A stretch of DNA of 64,000 nt from Gemmatimonadota bacterium (GCA_026387935.1 JAPLKU010000013.1:62001-126000), one strand, 5' to 3'. Counted from the stretch's first letter, positions 54,587-63,728 are shown. Made by a program: numbers and translations. Notes: a model not told the origin generated them from the letters alone.

Positions 54587-55861
54587 ATGGCCGTAGATTC
54601 CGACGTCACCGCGAAGAAGAAGGTCAGTCAGACGCAGTGGATCATCATTGCCATGGTGGTCGGCATTGCGGCGGGCTATTTGCTCCCGGCCGCAGAACAT
54701 CCGGATTTCGTCGCGTTCGCGAAGTCGGTGTCATCGATATTCCTGCGGATGATCAAGTCGCTCATCGTGCCGCTGCTCTTCAGCACGTTGGTTGTCGGGA
54801 TCGCGGGTCATGGCGACGACATGAAAAAGGTCGGCCGACTCGCCTTTCGCTCGATTCTGTACTTCGAGATCGTGACGACGCTCGCCCTCTTCATCGGCCT
54901 GGGCGCAGTCAATCTGATCAAGCCAGGCGAGGGCGTCTCGCTTACGGGCGCCAGCACCACGACGGCGACCGAAATGGCCGCTACCAAGATCACCTTTGCC
55001 GGTGTGCTCGAGCACTCCATTCCGCAGAGCTTTTTTGATGCGGCGGCGAAGAACGAAGTGCTCCAAGTCGTTTTCTTCTCGATTCTTTTCGGCGTTGGCC
55101 TCGCGCGGGTACAGGGCAGGCCCAAGCAGGCGATGCTGGAGTTCTGTGAATCGCTCGCCGAGGTGATGTTCAAGTTCGTCGGCATCGTCATGGCCTTCGC
55201 ACCGTTTGGTATTGGTGCAGCGATCGCGGTGACCATCGGCACGAGCGGGCTCGCGGTGCTGAAAAGCCTCGTGATCCTCGTGCTGACGTTGTACGGATCG
55301 CTGGCCGTGCTGGTGCTATTCGTCTTCCTGCCGGTGGCGCTCATCGCGCGCGTGCCGATCAAGGCATTCTGGGCCTATGTGAAGGAGCCGTGGCTCATCG
55401 CGTTCTCGACCGCATCAAGCGAAGCGGCGCTGCCGCTGGCGATGCAGAACCTTGAGAAGTTCGGGATCCCGAAACGCATTATCGCGTTCGTCTTGCCAAC
55501 GGGATATTCGTTCAATCTCGACGGCTCGACGCTCTATCTGGCCATCGCATCAGTCTTCGCCGCGCAAGCCGGCGGAATCCATATGACATTTGGCCAGCAG
55601 CTGCTCATGATGCTCACCCTGATGCTCACCTCGAAGGGCGTGGCGGCCGTCCCGCGCGCCTCACTCGTGATTCTCTCAGGTGCGCTGGCGATGTTCGGGC
55701 TCCCGCTCGAGGCGGTCGCCGTGATCCTCGGCGTGGACGCCATCATGGATATGGGTCGCACCTCGATCAACCTGATGGGGAACTGCCTCGCGACCGCCGT
55801 TATGGCGCGGTGGGAAGGGGAGTTCCCGGAGACTCCGGGCGTGCCGGTAAACGCTGCGTAG
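54587..55861 (+). CDS. Dicarboxylate/amino acid:cation symporter (DAACS)
   Basis: A 424-residue transporter of the GltP/DctA group: SSIFLRMIKSLIVPLLFSTLVVGIA (helix 2 region), STASSEAALPLAMQNLEKFGIPK (SSSxAT-like hairpin), LPTGYSFNLDGSTLYLA (NMDGT-like), SKGVAAVPRASLV and VDAIMDMGRTSINLMGNCLATA at the end. Glutamate, aspartate or C4-dicarboxylate uptake is expected. A short repeat CCGTCAACCGTAAACCGTCAACC precedes it (about 54550-54573). A second, partial member of this family ends the window. Confidence 0.9.
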   Translation: MAVDSDVTAKKKVSQTQWIIIAMVVGIAAGYLLPAAEHPDFVAFAKSVSSIFLRMIKSLIVPLLFSTLVVGIAGHGDDMKKVGRLAFRSILYFEIVTTLALFIGLGAVNLIKPGEGVSLTGASTTTATEMAATKITFAGVLEHSIPQSFFDAAAKNEVLQVVFFSILFGVGLARVQGRPKQAMLEFCESLAEVMFKFVGIVMAFAPFGIGAAIAVTIGTSGLAVLKSLVILVLTLYGSLAVLVLFVFLPVALIARVPIKAFWAYVKEPWLIAFSTASSEAALPLAMQNLEKFGIPKRIIAFVLPTGYSFNLDGSTLYLAIASVFAAQAGGIHMTFGQQLLMMLTLMLTSKGVAAVPRASLVILSGALAMFGLPLEAVAVILGVDAIMDMGRTSINLMGNCLATAVMARWEGEFPETPGVPVNAA

Positions 55862-55937
55862 CGCAGTCACCCCGCAGCGCCGCCTGAGTTGTTTCGAAAC
55901 CATGTTCCCTGAACCACGGCTCTCCGCCGCCAACGTC

Positions 55938-57356
55938 ATGCGCCGTCTCCTCGTCGTGATGTGTATCGCGCTCCCGCTGGCCGCGCAGGAAACGCCAACG
56001 GAGCGTGAGGCGGCCCGCGACGTGATAGCCAAAATGGCCGCGTTGCAGAAATCACTGGACGTTCCCGCGCTGGTCGCGAAACTCACCGGCGCCAATCCGG
56101 TCCGCGACGGCGTGGTGACGCGCGCCAAGCAGCTCATGGATACCGAATTGCTCGCCATGGCCGATGATATCGGCCGGCATCCCGAGATCGGTTTCAAGGA
56201 GGAACGGTCGGTCAAGTTGCTCACCGACTACCTCAAGGCGCACGACTTCGACGTGACGATGGGCGTGGCCGGCCTCAGTACGGCATTCGTCGCGAAGTAC
56301 CGGAAGGGCACGCCGGGGCCGAATCTCGGCGTCATCCTTGAGTACGACGCGCTGCGCGGCACCAAGGGCGACTTTCACGGCGACCAGCACAATGCGCAGG
56401 GGCCGACGGGAATCGCGGCTGGTATCGCGATGGCCGAGTTTCTGTCCCGCACGAAGACGCCCGGGACCGTCACGTTTTACGGGACACCTGCCGAGGAGAT
56501 GATGCCACCGCCTTCGAAGACGGTGATGCATGACGCGCATGTATTCGACGGCGCCGATGTCATCGTGCGCTCACACTCGAGCATGGGCACCCAGCGCGCA
56601 GCGTCGGGGTTTGGGTCATGCTGCCTGAACATCGACGGGGTGAAGTACACGTTTATGGGGGCCCCGGCGCACCAGATGACGCCGTGGGACGGTCGTGACG
56701 CCCTCACGGCGGTGATTCAGTTGTTCACCAACATTGACGCAATCCGGCGCGTCATGCGTCCGGAAACGCGGGTCCAGGGGATCATCGTGGAGGGAGGTAA
56801 GGCGCCGAATGTCGTGCCGGACCGTGCCGTCGCCGACTTCTACATCCGATACCCCGACCAGGTCTACCTGTCGCAAGTTCGGGAGATGGTGGACAACGCC
56901 GCGCGCGCCGCGGCGCTGGCGACCGGCACTACCGTCAGGATCGAGCCATACGGCAGCATGCGCGACGGTATTTCTGCGGCGACGCTGAACGAGGTGGCCT
57001 TCGGCTATTTGCAAAAACTCGGCGGCGTCAAGGTGCAGGACGAACCGGGAAAGCCGCAGGGATACGAGGAAACGGGGAGCGTGTCGCGCGCGATTCCCGG
57101 AGTGGGCTTCTCCGCACACACCTCAAATGGCGGATTCCATACCTACGAAATGGAAGCCGATGCGTTCGGTGCCGTGGGGCATCAGGGGTTCGCGGTCGAC
57201 GCGCAGGCCATGAGCGCACTGCTCTTCGACTTTGCCACGCACCCCGAGTACCGCGCGCTGGTCAAGCAGGAGTTCGACGGCTTGAAGGCGCTCTACGCCG
57301 ACTATCAGGCGGCCCTGCTGCGCACCTACGTCACGCCCAGAATCCCGGTGCCCTAG
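55938..57356 (+). CDS. Exported M20-type amidohydrolase/peptidase (AbgB-like)
   Basis: A 472-residue protein with a signal peptide (MRRLLVVMCIALPLAAQE). It belongs to the M20 amidohydrolase group close to AbgB: HPEIGFKEERSVKLLTDYL, ILEYDALRGTKGDFHGDQHNAQGPTG, FYGTPAEEM, ADVIVRSHSSMG, the dimerisation lid GAPAHQMTPWDGRDAL, and closing residues GFSAHTSNGGFHT. AbgB cleaves p-aminobenzoyl-glutamate; the exported state here suggests peptide or amide hydrolysis outside the cytoplasm. A start at 55902 would put 12 residues before the signal peptide. Its stop codon shares CTAG with the stop of the convergent OCD gene. Confidence 0.8.
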   Translation: MRRLLVVMCIALPLAAQETPTEREAARDVIAKMAALQKSLDVPALVAKLTGANPVRDGVVTRAKQLMDTELLAMADDIGRHPEIGFKEERSVKLLTDYLKAHDFDVTMGVAGLSTAFVAKYRKGTPGPNLGVILEYDALRGTKGDFHGDQHNAQGPTGIAAGIAMAEFLSRTKTPGTVTFYGTPAEEMMPPPSKTVMHDAHVFDGADVIVRSHSSMGTQRAASGFGSCCLNIDGVKYTFMGAPAHQMTPWDGRDALTAVIQLFTNIDAIRRVMRPETRVQGIIVEGGKAPNVVPDRAVADFYIRYPDQVYLSQVREMVDNAARAAALATGTTVRIEPYGSMRDGISAATLNEVAFGYLQKLGGVKVQDEPGKPQGYEETGSVSRAIPGVGFSAHTSNGGFHTYEMEADAFGAVGHQGFAVDAQAMSALLFDFATHPEYRALVKQEFDGLKALYADYQAALLRTYVTPRIPVP

Positions 57357-58465
57357 CCGACCACCGCTTCTTCGACCGCCAGGCGCAGGATGCTCATGAA
57401 ATCCTGCGCATTGGTCACCACGCCGACGGCTTGGTGCGTGCCACGGTCCTTCAGCTTGCTGACGAGGAACTCCGACGCGTCCACGGAGATGGTCGGCAGT
57501 TCGCACATGCCTCGCTCCGCGTCCTCGTAATACGCTGGTAGCATATTGCCGACGGCGATCGAGTGGAGGGCGGTGGCCAGCATCACCGCCATCGTTGCCT
57601 TCACGGCGTGCCGACGCATCGCATCCTGCGCGGCGATGGCGTCGGTAATGACACCCGGGAGCGGGCCGTCGTCGCGAATAGAGCCGCACAGGACATACGG
57701 CACCTCTTCGATGACGCAGGCGTGCATGATGCCGCTAGTGACGACGCCGGACCGAACGGCCTCGTCAATGGACCCGGCGCGGCGCACGGCGTTGATGGCC
57801 CGCATGTGGGCGGAGTGGCCACCCTCGGTCGGCGCCCCACCGCTGGTCATGCCGAGCGTCGTGCCGACCACCGCCGCCTCGATGTCGTGAACGGCAACGG
57901 CATTGCCGGCCAGCAGCGCGCCGACGAATCCATTGCGAATGAACCAGACCATGTTGTCGCGCGCTCTCGAATGCACCAGCGCCGGGCCCGTGACCCACAC
58001 GATGTACCCGCCGCGGCGCTTCTCTTCGACGAGCAGTTCGGCCAGCGCGCGGTAGTCGATCGGCTTTTCGCGCGAGACCTGACTTTGCATGAAGTGGAAG
58101 TCACCCGATGCACCCTCGGCCGCAGCGAACCCATTGGCGTGCACCAGAACGCCGTCGCCCCCGTCTTCGCGCAGCCCGATGACCACTTCGTCACCAGCGC
58201 GCACGCGGCGCCCTTCGCGAACCCACCAGCTGCCGTCGGCCGCGCGCACTACGCAGCCGTCCATGCGGGGTTCACGGGGCAACACCCACGCCCCGTCGGG
58301 ATTCTTGATGTAGGTCGGAAGGTTCGTAGTGGCAAAAAATCCGTCCGGCAGCACGCCGTCCTGCACAGCGGCGACGGTCACCGCCGACGGCGCACGCATC
58401 AGTTCGGCCGATGCGAAGTCGGGCACACGATACTTGGCCTGCACGGGGTGCTTGCGCGGCTTCAT
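57353..58465 (-). CDS. LOR/SDH-type (TIGR00300) ornithine cyclodeaminase-like protein
   Basis: A 370-residue protein of the TIGR00300/LOR-SDH family. Segments DGVFPD-like DGVLPDGFFATTNLPTYI and W..P..PRMDGCVVR in the first third, then NGFVGALLAGNAVAVHDIEAAVVGTTLGM, HMRAINAVRRAGSIDEAVRSG, YVLCGSIRDDGPLPGVITDAIAAQDAMR and MLATALHSIAVGNMLPAY. Members of this family act as alternative ornithine cyclodeaminases (ornithine to proline and ammonia), with NAD held by the C-terminal domain. Here it follows arginase by 47 bases on the same strand, which supports an arginine to ornithine to proline route. Function remains a family inference. Confidence 0.75.
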   Translation of the reverse strand: MKPRKHPVQAKYRVPDFASAELMRAPSAVTVAAVQDGVLPDGFFATTNLPTYIKNPDGAWVLPREPRMDGCVVRAADGSWWVREGRRVRAGDEVVIGLREDGGDGVLVHANGFAAAEGASGDFHFMQSQVSREKPIDYRALAELLVEEKRRGGYIVWVTGPALVHSRARDNMVWFIRNGFVGALLAGNAVAVHDIEAAVVGTTLGMTSGGAPTEGGHSAHMRAINAVRRAGSIDEAVRSGVVTSGIMHACVIEEVPYVLCGSIRDDGPLPGVITDAIAAQDAMRRHAVKATMAVMLATALHSIAVGNMLPAYYEDAERGMCELPTISVDASEFLVSKLKDRGTHQAVGVVTNAQDFMSILRLAVEEAVVG

Positions 58466-58512
58466 TCGGACCGCAGGCGCGATAATGTGGGCATCGTCCG
58501 CTGCCGCTGCAT

Positions 58513-59424
58513 TCAGAGGATGCGCTTGCCGAACGCGCTGAGCACGAGTTGCGTCGCCAGCTCCGCCGTCCGGTTGTGCGTATCCAGAACGGGATTGACC
58601 TCAACGAGGTCGAGCCCGACGAGCCGATTGGTGTCCGCGAGCATTTCCATGGCGTGGTGTGCTTCGCGGTAGGTCATTCCACCGCTCACCGCAGTTCCGA
58701 CGCCGGGAGCCGATTCCGGGTCCACCACGTCCATGTCAACGGATGCCCAGATGCCGGCGGTTTCGCGCGAAACCTTGGCGATGGCCTCTTCGAGAACGCC
58801 GTGAATGCCGCGCTCGTCCACTTCGCGCATCGTATAGGTCGTGATCTTCCACTCCGCGATGTGGTCGCGCTCGGGGTCGTCGAGGTCACGCACGCCAACG
58901 AGGGCCAGGTCCGCCACGCGAATGGCCGGCGAAACTCCGGCGACATTGGCCAGCGCCTGGTCACCGTGCCCGAGCAGATGGGCGAGCGGCATGCCATGCA
59001 CATTGCCGGAATGCGATGTGCCCGGCGTATTCAGGTCGCCGTGGGCGTCGATCCAGATCACGCCGAGCCGTTCACCCTTGGCGGCGAAGTGCGCTGCGGC
59101 GCCGGCAATTGAGCCGGCCGCAAGCGCATGGTCTCCGCCAAGTACGAGGGGGATTCTGCCAGCTCCCAGCGCTTCACGGGTGCGCGCCGCAACGTCGCGG
59201 CACACGTCCGTGATGGCGCCGAGGTATCTGGCACCACGTTGTGCCCCACGGTCGGCGTCGTCGCGAAATGGCACGGCCACGTTTCCCGAATCCTCGACCA
59301 CGTGGCCCACCCCTTCGAGGCGGGCACGAACGTCGGCGTAGCGGACAGCGAAGGGGCCCATGTCGACCCCGCGCCGGGACGTGCCGAGGTCCATTGGCAC
59401 GCCGATGATACGAATTGAGCTCAT
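58513..59424 (-). CDS. rocF: Arginase
   Basis: A 303-residue ureohydrolase. Mn ligands: H99 in LVLGGDHALA, D126, H128 and D130 in WIDAHGDLN, and D230, D232 in ASVDMDVVDPESAPG. SGNVHGMPLAHLLG is the substrate-binding loop of arginases rather than agmatinases, and the N-terminal IIGVPMDLGTSRRGVDMGP is typical of RocF. It converts arginine to ornithine and urea. The downstream OCD-like gene can use ornithine. Upstream on the minus strand, after a gap with an inverted repeat, lies the BadF-type kinase. Confidence 0.95.
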   Translation of the reverse strand: MSSIRIIGVPMDLGTSRRGVDMGPFAVRYADVRARLEGVGHVVEDSGNVAVPFRDDADRGAQRGARYLGAITDVCRDVAARTREALGAGRIPLVLGGDHALAAGSIAGAAAHFAAKGERLGVIWIDAHGDLNTPGTSHSGNVHGMPLAHLLGHGDQALANVAGVSPAIRVADLALVGVRDLDDPERDHIAEWKITTYTMREVDERGIHGVLEEAIAKVSRETAGIWASVDMDVVDPESAPGVGTAVSGGMTYREAHHAMEMLADTNRLVGLDLVEVNPVLDTHNRTAELATQLVLSAFGKRIL

Positions 59425-59434
59425 GTAGTGGACG

Positions 59435-59460
59435 CTAGCGTGCGGGCGTTGGAACGCTAG
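59435..59460 (-). other. Inverted repeat between arginase and kinase genes
   Basis: CTAGCGT (59435-59441) and ACGCTAG (59454-59460) can pair around a 12-base loop. It lies in the 66-base spacer between the kinase stop and the arginase start on the minus strand. A weak terminator or an operator are both possible. Confidence 0.35.
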
Positions 59461-59490
59461 GTCGAAACGGCCCCCAAATGCCCTTGCGAA

Positions 59491-60417
59491 CTACGCGCCC
59501 GCGGCTGACCGTCGCGCGACCCGAATCGCGCCGCGCACCGGAACGACCGGTTCGCGGCGGACCGTGGCACCGGGGACCGAGCTTCGCAGGCGGTGCTCGA
59601 CGAGCTTCCGCATGTACGACCCCGGATGCATCAAGCCGCCGGAGAACGCCACCGGGAGCGCGGCGCGTTCGTCGACGAACAGATCGCGCGCGAGAGTGCG
59701 CACATGCAGCACGAGCTCCTCCGCCGCCATCGCCAGCAGCGAGTTGGCTCTCAGGTCTCCCGTGGCAGCAACCGAGATGACGAGCGGCGCGACCTGCGCC
59801 AGCTGCTGCACCGTTGCGCCGGCGCCCCACGCCACGAGTTCTTCCACCTTCGAGAGCGTCAGCGAGTTCAGTAGCGCGCCCACCAGCGCGGTCTCAGGCT
59901 CGCGTCCGTCCGACGACGCCGTCACCACACTCAGCGCGCGCCGGCCAATCCACGCTCCGCCACCCTCGTCGCCGCAGAAGAATCCCCAACCGCCGCAGCG
60001 CGCCATCTTGCCCGTCGGACTGCGGCCGTAGCAGACCGATCCTGTGCCGGCGATCAGCAGAATGCCGGCGTCATCTCCAAAGGCATCCTCCAACGCGACC
60101 ACGGCGTCAGGAAGCACCACGAGTTCATCAGCCAGGTCACGATCCTGCATCTCGGTGAAGAACGCTGCGAACTCCGCATCGCGACCGACGCCGGCCACGC
60201 CCACGCACAGCGCGGACGGACGCTGGTCGCTCTTGCCTGCGGCCTCGAGCGCCTCAGCGACCAGGCGCGCGATGATATCAACCGACTTTGAAATCTGCCC
60301 CGGCCGCACGGCGCTTGGGCTGCCCACGATGTCGGACAGGTCGGGACCACGGGCTCCAGCAACCACAACGTGGGTCTTGCTGCCGCCGCCATCAACGCCT
60401 ACGACGAGTGTGCTCAC
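59491..60417 (-). CDS. BadF/BadG/BcrA/BcrD-type ATPase, N-acetylglucosamine-kinase-like
   Basis: A 308-residue ASKHA-fold kinase: phosphate-1 loop VGVDGGGSKTHVVVAG at the N-terminus, LCVGVAGVGRDAEFAAFF, adenosine region LIAGTGSVCYGR, and WGFFCGDEGGGAWIG. The same fold is used by N-acetylglucosamine kinases and by anhydro-sugar kinases. The SSS symporter gene immediately upstream (9 bases between its stop and this start) suggests uptake and phosphorylation of a (amino-)sugar. I chose GTG 60417; an ATG at 60462 would overlap the symporter gene. Confidence 0.8.
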   Translation of the reverse strand: MSTLVVGVDGGGSKTHVVVAGARGPDLSDIVGSPSAVRPGQISKSVDIIARLVAEALEAAGKSDQRPSALCVGVAGVGRDAEFAAFFTEMQDRDLADELVVLPDAVVALEDAFGDDAGILLIAGTGSVCYGRSPTGKMARCGGWGFFCGDEGGGAWIGRRALSVVTASSDGREPETALVGALLNSLTLSKVEELVAWGAGATVQQLAQVAPLVISVAATGDLRANSLLAMAAEELVLHVRTLARDLFVDERAALPVAFSGGLMHPGSYMRKLVEHRLRSSVPGATVRREPVVPVRGAIRVARRSAAGA

Positions 60418-60425
60418 AAAAGGGG

Positions 60426-61943
60426 CTAGGAGAGAGTGGGGGAGGGACGCGGAACGATCCATGACGAGAGCGTTCCGGTCGAAACCGTGACCGTCGTGCC
60501 AATCAGCACGTACCAGGGCCACGCGATGGACTCAAACGGATGCAGCAGAGGGGCCAATGGTGGCACTGCCGCTCCGACCAGTTTGGCAAACACAATCAGC
60601 GCCATGACGACGAGGCCGACACTCATGCCGAGAATCGCGTCGCGTTGTTTGGCGCGCATTACGAAAATGCCGAGGAAAAATCCACCGAGCAGCGCGCCAT
60701 ATGTGAACGACGCGATGGAGAGCGCAATGACCACAACCGGCGTGCGTCCTTCGGGAAAGAGCAGGGCACCGAAGGTCAGGGCAACTCCCCACGCCAGCGC
60801 GAATCGCTTGCCGGCGCGAAGCGTTTCGGGGTCATCGGCGCCGCGCTTCGTGAGCGGCAGGTAGATGTCGTGCGTTGTTGTCGCCGCGAGTGCGTTGATC
60901 GCGCCCGAGTGCGTGCTCATCGTGGCGGCGATCACGGCGGCCACGATCAGTCCGAGCAGCCCATGCGGCATCTGCTCGACGATGAACGTCGGAAAAATCT
61001 CGTCCGTGGTGGCAAAGGTGCGCGCACCGTACGTGGACCAGAGTCCGAGCCCGACGGCGAGGAACAGTGTGAATTGCAGAAACACGACGATCCCGCTGCC
61101 GATAATCGCGCGCTGGGCGTCGCGCAGCGACCGCGCGGACAACAGGCGCTGGACAATCAGCTGGTCCGCACCATGCGAGGCCATGGCCAGGAACCCGCCG
61201 CCGAGAAGCCCGGCCCAGACCGTGTGCGGATTGCTCAGGGTGAACGAAAAGTCGAGGAGCTTCAGCTTGTCGGCCCTGCCGGCAGCCGCAAGGATGCCAC
61301 TCCAGCCGCCCACGGACGAGCGTCCGAGAAGGAAGATCGCGGCAATGCCGCCGAGCAGATACACGGCGCCCTGCAGCAGTTCGGTCCAGACCACGGAGCG
61401 CATCCCACCCTTGTACGTGTACAGGATCGTCAGCAGGCCGAGGACGAGAATCGCAGCCGGCATCAGATACTCGCGCGGCATCACTGGGCCGATGATCAGC
61501 GCCACCGGAATCGCCGTGGCAAAGACGCGCACCGAGTCCGCCAGGCCGCGCGTGGCCAGAAAGGTGATCGCGGTGAACCGCCGCGTAGCGCCACCAAATC
61601 GTGTTTCAAGCAGTGTGTACGCGGTGACGAGCTTCCCTTCGAAGTACCGTGGGAGGAGCACGTTCGCGACCACGATGCGACCGAGGATGTAGCCGGCGCA
61701 GACCTGCAGGAAGCCGAGGTTGCCGGCGTAGGCCAATCCCGGAATCGATATGAACGTCAGCGCGCTCGTCTCAGCGGCCACGACCGAAAACATCACGGCC
61801 CACCAAGGCAAATTCCGGTCGGCGATAAAATACGCCGTCGCGGTTTTCTGGGAGCGGCCGAGCCATAAACCGAGCGCCGTACTGCCGGCGAGGTACGCCA
61901 GCAGTACGGCGAGGTCTATCCAGCCAAAGCGGCTTTCGGTCAC
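60426..61943 (-). CDS. Sodium:solute symporter (SSS family)
   Basis: A 505-residue symporter with about 13 helices. N-terminal IDLAVLLAYLAGSTALGLWLGRSQKTATAYFIADRNLPWW and the core segments SVVAAETSALTFISIPGLAYA, LYTYKGGMRSVVWTELLQG, SHGADQLIVQRLLSARSLRDAQRA and STHSGAINALAATTTHD are typical. Close to sugar-type SSS members (sialic-acid/glucose-like). Coupled to the BadF-type kinase, hence a salvage pathway for an amino sugar or a wall-derived sugar is proposed. Confidence 0.9.
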   Translation of the reverse strand: MTESRFGWIDLAVLLAYLAGSTALGLWLGRSQKTATAYFIADRNLPWWAVMFSVVAAETSALTFISIPGLAYAGNLGFLQVCAGYILGRIVVANVLLPRYFEGKLVTAYTLLETRFGGATRRFTAITFLATRGLADSVRVFATAIPVALIIGPVMPREYLMPAAILVLGLLTILYTYKGGMRSVVWTELLQGAVYLLGGIAAIFLLGRSSVGGWSGILAAAGRADKLKLLDFSFTLSNPHTVWAGLLGGGFLAMASHGADQLIVQRLLSARSLRDAQRAIIGSGIVVFLQFTLFLAVGLGLWSTYGARTFATTDEIFPTFIVEQMPHGLLGLIVAAVIAATMSTHSGAINALAATTTHDIYLPLTKRGADDPETLRAGKRFALAWGVALTFGALLFPEGRTPVVVIALSIASFTYGALLGGFFLGIFVMRAKQRDAILGMSVGLVVMALIVFAKLVGAAVPPLAPLLHPFESIAWPWYVLIGTTVTVSTGTLSSWIVPRPSPTLS

Positions 61944-61989
61944 CGGCCCGGTCGGTAGCCGGGGCGGTCAGCGCAGCCGGAAATCGAAG

Positions 61990-62346
61990 CTAGGCGTTGA
62001 ACGAGCTGCCGCAGCCGCAGCCGCCAGTCGAATTCGGATTCTTGAACGTGAAGCCCGACCCCTGCATGGACGTCACGTAGTCGATCGTGACTCCCGAGAT
62101 GTACTGCATCGAGAACGGGTCGACGAACACTTTGTAGCCTTCCAGCATGACGACCGTGTCGTCTTCGGCCGGTTTGTCTTCAATCAACAGGCTGTACTTG
62201 AACCCCGAGCAGCCACCCGGCTGCACGGAGACGCGAAGGCCGCCCACCTCTGGCGAAACCTTCTCCATTTCCATGAACTTGCGAACTTCAACGGCCGCTT
62301 CGGCCGTCATGTTCACGGCAAGTTCCGGCTGACTCATTGTGCCCAT
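61990..62346 (-). CDS. erpA: HesB/IscA-type iron-sulfur assembly protein (ErpA-like)
   Basis: A 118-residue A-type carrier with the three conserved cysteines C46 (QPGGCSGFKY), C110 and C112 (TGGCGCGSSF). It carries Fe-S clusters or iron to apoproteins. GGAGG lies 6 bases before the ATG at 62346. First gene of the minus-strand run; whether it is cotranscribed with the symporter (46-base spacer) is not clear. ErpA rather than IscA is chosen on the length and lack of an isc operon. Confidence 0.9.
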   Translation of the reverse strand: MGTMSQPELAVNMTAEAAVEVRKFMEMEKVSPEVGGLRVSVQPGGCSGFKYSLLIEDKPAEDDTVVMLEGYKVFVDPFSMQYISGVTIDYVTSMQGSGFTFKNPNSTGGCGCGSSFNA

Positions 62347-62402
62347 GTTATCCTCCTTACGAAGCCCACAAATGACGTCGGGCGTACCCCAATAACTATA
62401 CC

Positions 62403-62969
62403 GTGGATCGCGAGCGTTCTCAAGGAATCCAGACCCTGATCGGGTTCGTTGGCCTGGTGGTCGTCTGCGGCGTGTTTGGGTATGGCGCGTGGAAGATCCT
62501 CACCCGGCCAAAGTCAGGCGGTAGTTCGCAACGGGCGCGCCAAACCTACACCGGGCCTGACTCCGTGGGCTTCGTTTCCGTGGCCGGCGAAGGGGTTGAT
62601 CTGGAGCTGACTGCGCCGAGTGGATCGAAAACGCAAACGGCCAGTTCACCGGCCGGCGCCGAGAAGATTAACGGCTCAGAAACAAGCGTCGACTGCCCCG
62701 GCTTTGTCACCCCGGGGAGCACCGAGGCCGCATGCACGGCGAGCATCAACGTGAACACGCCGCCCATTGGAGACTACACCGTTACCGTACGGTCGTCGAC
62801 GCTGCGCGCGGTGGTGCTGAACATCGGCTGGGGCAGTGCCTCGCAGGCAAAGCGTGGCGCGTTTGACATTCGGGTGCAGGTCGCGCGGGGTGGGGCAACG
62901 GCATTCGGGATCATTGTGACGCGTGAAGGCGTCACGCAGCGCTCCGAGCCGCGAGCGGTGGCACCGTAG
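62403..62969 (+). CDS. Membrane-anchored protein of unknown function
   Basis: A 188-residue protein with one N-terminal helix (about 10-33, IQTLIGFVGLVVVCGVFGYGAW) and an extracytoplasmic part of mixed beta character (GEGVDLELTAPSGSKTQ; DCPGFVTPGSTEAACTASINV, two Cys that could pair). No motif recognised. GTG 62403 is the probable start; it diverges from erpA with a 56-base spacer. SDR gene follows after 3 bases, so cotranscription is likely. Confidence 0.6.
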   Translation: MDRERSQGIQTLIGFVGLVVVCGVFGYGAWKILTRPKSGGSSQRARQTYTGPDSVGFVSVAGEGVDLELTAPSGSKTQTASSPAGAEKINGSETSVDCPGFVTPGSTEAACTASINVNTPPIGDYTVTVRSSTLRAVVLNIGWGSASQAKRGAFDIRVQVARGGATAFGIIVTREGVTQRSEPRAVAP

Positions 62970-62972
62970 CCG

Positions 62973-63728
62973 ATGGCCGAGGCCGCGCCGTCGTTCGCTG
63001 GTCGCGTTGCCGTCGTCACCGGCGCCGCGCGCGGGCTCGGCCTTGACGCCGCTCAGCGGCTCCACGAGCTCGGCGCATCCGTAGCCGTCAACGTCAGGGA
63101 CTCGGCCCGCGCAGAGGCCATTGTTGCATCACTCGGTGATCGCGCGCTCGCGGTGCCCGGCGACGTAGCGAGCGATGGGGTGCCCGCGGCAATTGTGCGC
63201 GCCACGCTCAAACGATTCGGGCGGCTCGACATTCTCGTGAACAACGCGGCCGTTGCGCGCTCCACGCGATTTGCCGAGCTGACGGCCGACGAGTGGCGTC
63301 AAACCCTCGAGGTCAACCTCACGGCTCCCTTCCTGCTCATGCAGGCCGCGTTGCCGACGATGAAGGCTCAGGGCTATGGTCGTGTGATCAATGTGTCGTC
63401 GTCCGCCGGCCGCATGGTCAGCACCCTCGGCGGCGCGCACTATACGGCGTCCAAAACCGGTCTGCTTGGGCTCACCCGCGCCGCGGCAAAGGAACTCGGG
63501 GCCTTCGGCATCACAGTGAATGCCGTCTGCCCTGGAATGATCGACACCGAACTCACACACGAGTATGCCTCGGACGAGCTGCTGAACAAGCTGGCTGCCG
63601 GCTATCCCATTCCACGGCTCGGCACTGCGCGTGAAGTCTCGGATCTCATCTGTTTCGCCGCGTCGGAGGCCGCCGGGTACATCACCGGCGCGTCGTTCGA
63701 CATCAACGGCGGGGATCTCATGATGTGA
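62973..63728 (+). CDS. Short-chain dehydrogenase/reductase (FabG-like)
   Basis: A 251-residue Rossmann SDR: NAD(P)-binding TGAARGLG (16-23), NNAA at 90-93, catalytic Ser in VSSS (142-144), Tyr157 and Lys161 in HYTASKTG. SDR lengths and the ENGGDLMM-like C-terminus fit classical SDRs close to 3-oxoacyl-ACP reductases. Substrate not assigned. It ends in TGA that shares A with the start of the next transporter gene (TGATG). Confidence 0.9.
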   Translation: MAEAAPSFAGRVAVVTGAARGLGLDAAQRLHELGASVAVNVRDSARAEAIVASLGDRALAVPGDVASDGVPAAIVRATLKRFGRLDILVNNAAVARSTRFAELTADEWRQTLEVNLTAPFLLMQAALPTMKAQGYGRVINVSSSAGRMVSTLGGAHYTASKTGLLGLTRAAAKELGAFGITVNAVCPGMIDTELTHEYASDELLNKLAAGYPIPRLGTAREVSDLICFAASEAAGYITGASFDINGGDLMM

